Of a stretch of DNA of 16,796 bases, positions 15,207 to 16,796 are shown piece after piece. The translations under genes were made by a program, and so were the position numbers. The stretch's first letter is position 1, and the number at the start of each line of letters is the position of its first letter. The notes beneath the pieces were generated by a model. That model worked only from the letters and a program-made list of their open reading frames with translations. It made no database searches and had not been told where the DNA came from. The stretch is taken from contig JABYQR010000605.1 in assembly GCA_022592445.1 (NCBI GenBank), forward strand, positions 1 to 16,796, written 5' to 3'. The DNA is from Cytidiella melzeri. Its lineage: Eukaryota > Basidiomycota > Agaricomycetes > Polyporales > Irpicaceae.

Positions 15207-16796
15207 ATCAGCGTGTATCATGGTACTGCCAGGCTTGTGTACCAACACGAAGTCGAAGTCAGCCAAGAGTAGTGACCAACGTGCTTGACGTCGAGTGAGG
15301 TGTTGCGCAGTTTTCCAGTACTGCAGGTTTGCGTGATCTGTCCAGATCTCAAATGGTTCCTTGAGCCCCTCAAGGTAGTGGCGCCAATCTTTGAGAGCCT
15401 CGGTGATGGCTAACATCTCCCGATCAAAGATTTCGTAGTTACGCTCTGCTTCAGTCATAGAGGCGGACCGGTAGGCGATAGGGTGGTAGAATCCATCTTC
15501 CTTCGATTTCTGGGAGATGATTCCACCGGTTGCATAGCCCGAGGCATCGACTTCTAGACGTGTAGGGAGTTCAGGGTCCCAGACTGCCAAGATAGGCTTA
15601 GTGGTAAAGGCCTTCTTTAGCAGCGTGAAGGCAGTCTGCTGTGCTGGACCCCAGACGAACGGTACGTCTTTCTTAGTCAGGTCGTGTAGAGGCCGTGCGT
15701 GCTTTGAGAAGTCTTGAATGAAGCGGCGGTAGAAGTTGGCAAACCCGATGAATCCTCTGACTTCTTTGAGGTTCTTGGGTGTGGGCCACGTAGAAACTGC
15801 TTGGACTTTGACAGGGTCCATAGCTACTTCGCCAGCGCGAATGATCAACCCGAGGTACTCGATCTCAGATTTCTCAAACTTGCACTTTTCCGGACGAAGA
15901 TACAGATCGTGCTGCTGAAGTCGCTCGAGAACTTCATGAACAACCTTGCGGTGCTCTGTCAGGTTGTTACTCCAGATCAAGATGTCATCTAGATAGACAG
16001 CCACCTTGCCCTTGGCCACGAGGTCGGCGAAGATGTTGTCCATCAGAGCTTGGAAGGTAGCGGGTGAGTTCGTGAGACCGAAGAACATGACTTTAGGTTC
16101 GAAAAGTCCTCGGTTGGTAACGAAAGCCACTTTGTACTCATCTCCTTCTTTGATGCGGACATTGTGGTATCCCCAACGAACATCAAACTTGGTGAAGATC
16201 TTTGCACCCTTGAGCTTGTTGATAATATCGGTAGCAAGCGGTAGTGGGTAACGATTCTTTACAGTGATGTCGTTGAGTTTGCGGTAGTCCTGAATAAGGC
16301 AGAGTTTGTTGTCCTTCTTTTTGATAAAAAAGACCGGAGAAGCCATTGGAGACTTAGAAGGCGTGATGTAACCTTTCGCTAGGTTCTCCTGAATGAACTT
16401 GTCAAGCTTGGCTTGTTCGTTCAGGGGCATAGGATAAACTTTCGATTTGATGGTCTCAGGAGCGTTTGGTTTGAGATCAATTGAATGGTCCCAGGGCTGA
16501 TGCTGGGGTAGCCAATTAGACTCTTCCTCAGAGAAGACTTTAGCGTGTCTGTGATACTCTGATGGAACAATGTCTTCGAAGGAGCGCTGAGCTTTAGCTT
16601 CGTTTGCTTCGGCGGCAAGCTTAGTAGAGTAGGTGAAACCGTCCATACACCAGACTTTGTCAGTGGTGTCTTGGATGATACCGGCTTTAACCCACTGCCT
16701 ACGTTCTTTGCGATTACCGTCAACCTTCTGGAAAGGTTCGTTAGGAGATTCTTCCGAGCCGCTCGGAATTGTCATTTCTCCTTTTTCCCAGTTGAA
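15207..16796 (-). pseudogene. Ty3 pol reverse transcriptase and RNase H, partial
   Basis: This region copies the element RNA into DNA and removes the RNA. The frame is open from the right edge (FNWEKGE) and the first internal ATG is at 16775; numbering residues from there, RT runs roughly 90-340. Motifs are PVFFIKKKD (147-155), QDYRKLND (162-169), FTKFDVRWGYHN (first catalytic Asp 198), FGLTNSPATFQ (232-242) and YLDD (261-264). The Ty3-type RNase H follows: LEVDASG (Asp 410), EIFDREMLAI, WTDHANLQYW (Asp 480) and HKPGSTMIHADP (Asp 523). The frame runs on to about 15141 with unrelated residues, because a base is lost at the family motif ADPLSR near 15205. Protease and gag precede it off the window. 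Confidence 0.92.

Larger units (their letters stand above)
12553..16796 (-). mobile_element. Ty3-type LTR retrotransposon (chromovirus), 3' part
   Basis: Read on the minus strand, the order is RT, RNase H, integrase, chromodomain, polypurine tract and LTR. Integrase after RT/RNase H defines Ty3 (Metaviridae-type) elements, and a C-terminal chromodomain defines chromoviruses. Gag, protease and the 5' LTR lie past the right edge. Breaks in pol (one TGA, two frameshifts) show the copy is not autonomous as read, though all catalytic residues that can be seen are intact. Confidence 0.9.

Noticed and set aside
1..16796. CRISPR array, tRNA, rRNA or bacterial operon features
   Set aside because: No regularly spaced short repeats with unique spacers, no cloverleaf I could recognise, and every coding region is of eukaryotic transposon type.

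Overview
The window looks like a transposon-rich, repeat-rich stretch of a filamentous fungal genome, most likely a basidiomycete of the Agaricomycetes type. This is inferred from three things: a chromodomain-bearing Ty3 pol, a hAT transposase with the BED finger and C-terminal motifs common in mushrooms and relatives, and hAT introns of 51-58 bp with GT..AG ends. I see no intact host gene, no rRNA, no tRNA and no CRISPR array. Every recognisable coding region belongs to a mobile element and carries at least one frameshift, stop codon or deletion.

Layout, left to right. (1) Positions 1 to about 7,040 hold a decayed, plus-strand non-LTR (LINE) retrotransposon with a fungal Tad1-like organisation. 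It has an ORF1 with zinc knuckles (2-987), the start of ORF2 (endonuclease, from 993), and the second half of ORF2 (reverse transcriptase, RNase H, CCHC motif and a long C-terminal tail, 4047-6871). About 1 kb of endonuclease/RT coding sequence is missing, and 3641-4046 holds non-coding DNA I cannot assign. (2) A complete hAT DNA transposon (1086-3492, 2,407 bp) sits inside the endonuclease coding sequence. It has matching TAGTGA terminal inverted repeats, a perfect 8-bp target duplication (ACTTTGTC), AAGGGT-rich subterminal arrays and a multi-exon transposase pseudogene on the minus strand. (3) Positions 7,050 to 12,552 form a non-coding repeat block. It is bounded by two direct copies of a ~170-bp sequence and contains an array of ~143-bp units and an array of ~200-bp units of one related satellite family. 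The second array changes orientation near 11,345-11,461. A 713-bp solo LTR with a 5-bp GATGC duplication splits the first array, and a fragment of the same LTR family sits at the orientation switch. (4) Positions 12,553 to the right edge hold the 3' part of a minus-strand Ty3 chromovirus: 3' LTR, polypurine tract, and pol (RT, RNase H, integrase, chromodomain). Its gag, protease and 5' LTR lie beyond the window.

The order of events can partly be read from nesting. The hAT element landed in an existing LINE, the solo LTR landed in an existing satellite unit, and the Ty3 element landed in the right-hand copy of the 170-bp repeat. The Ty3 element is the least decayed: its catalytic residues are all visible and only one stop and two frameshifts break it. 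I found no convincing new biological system. The points most worth a second look are the hAT element with its telomere-like but non-telomeric subterminal hexamers, the satellite block with two LTR insertions at the same site of the repeat unit, and a possible intron in the Ty3 LTR leader flanked by exact 20-bp repeats.
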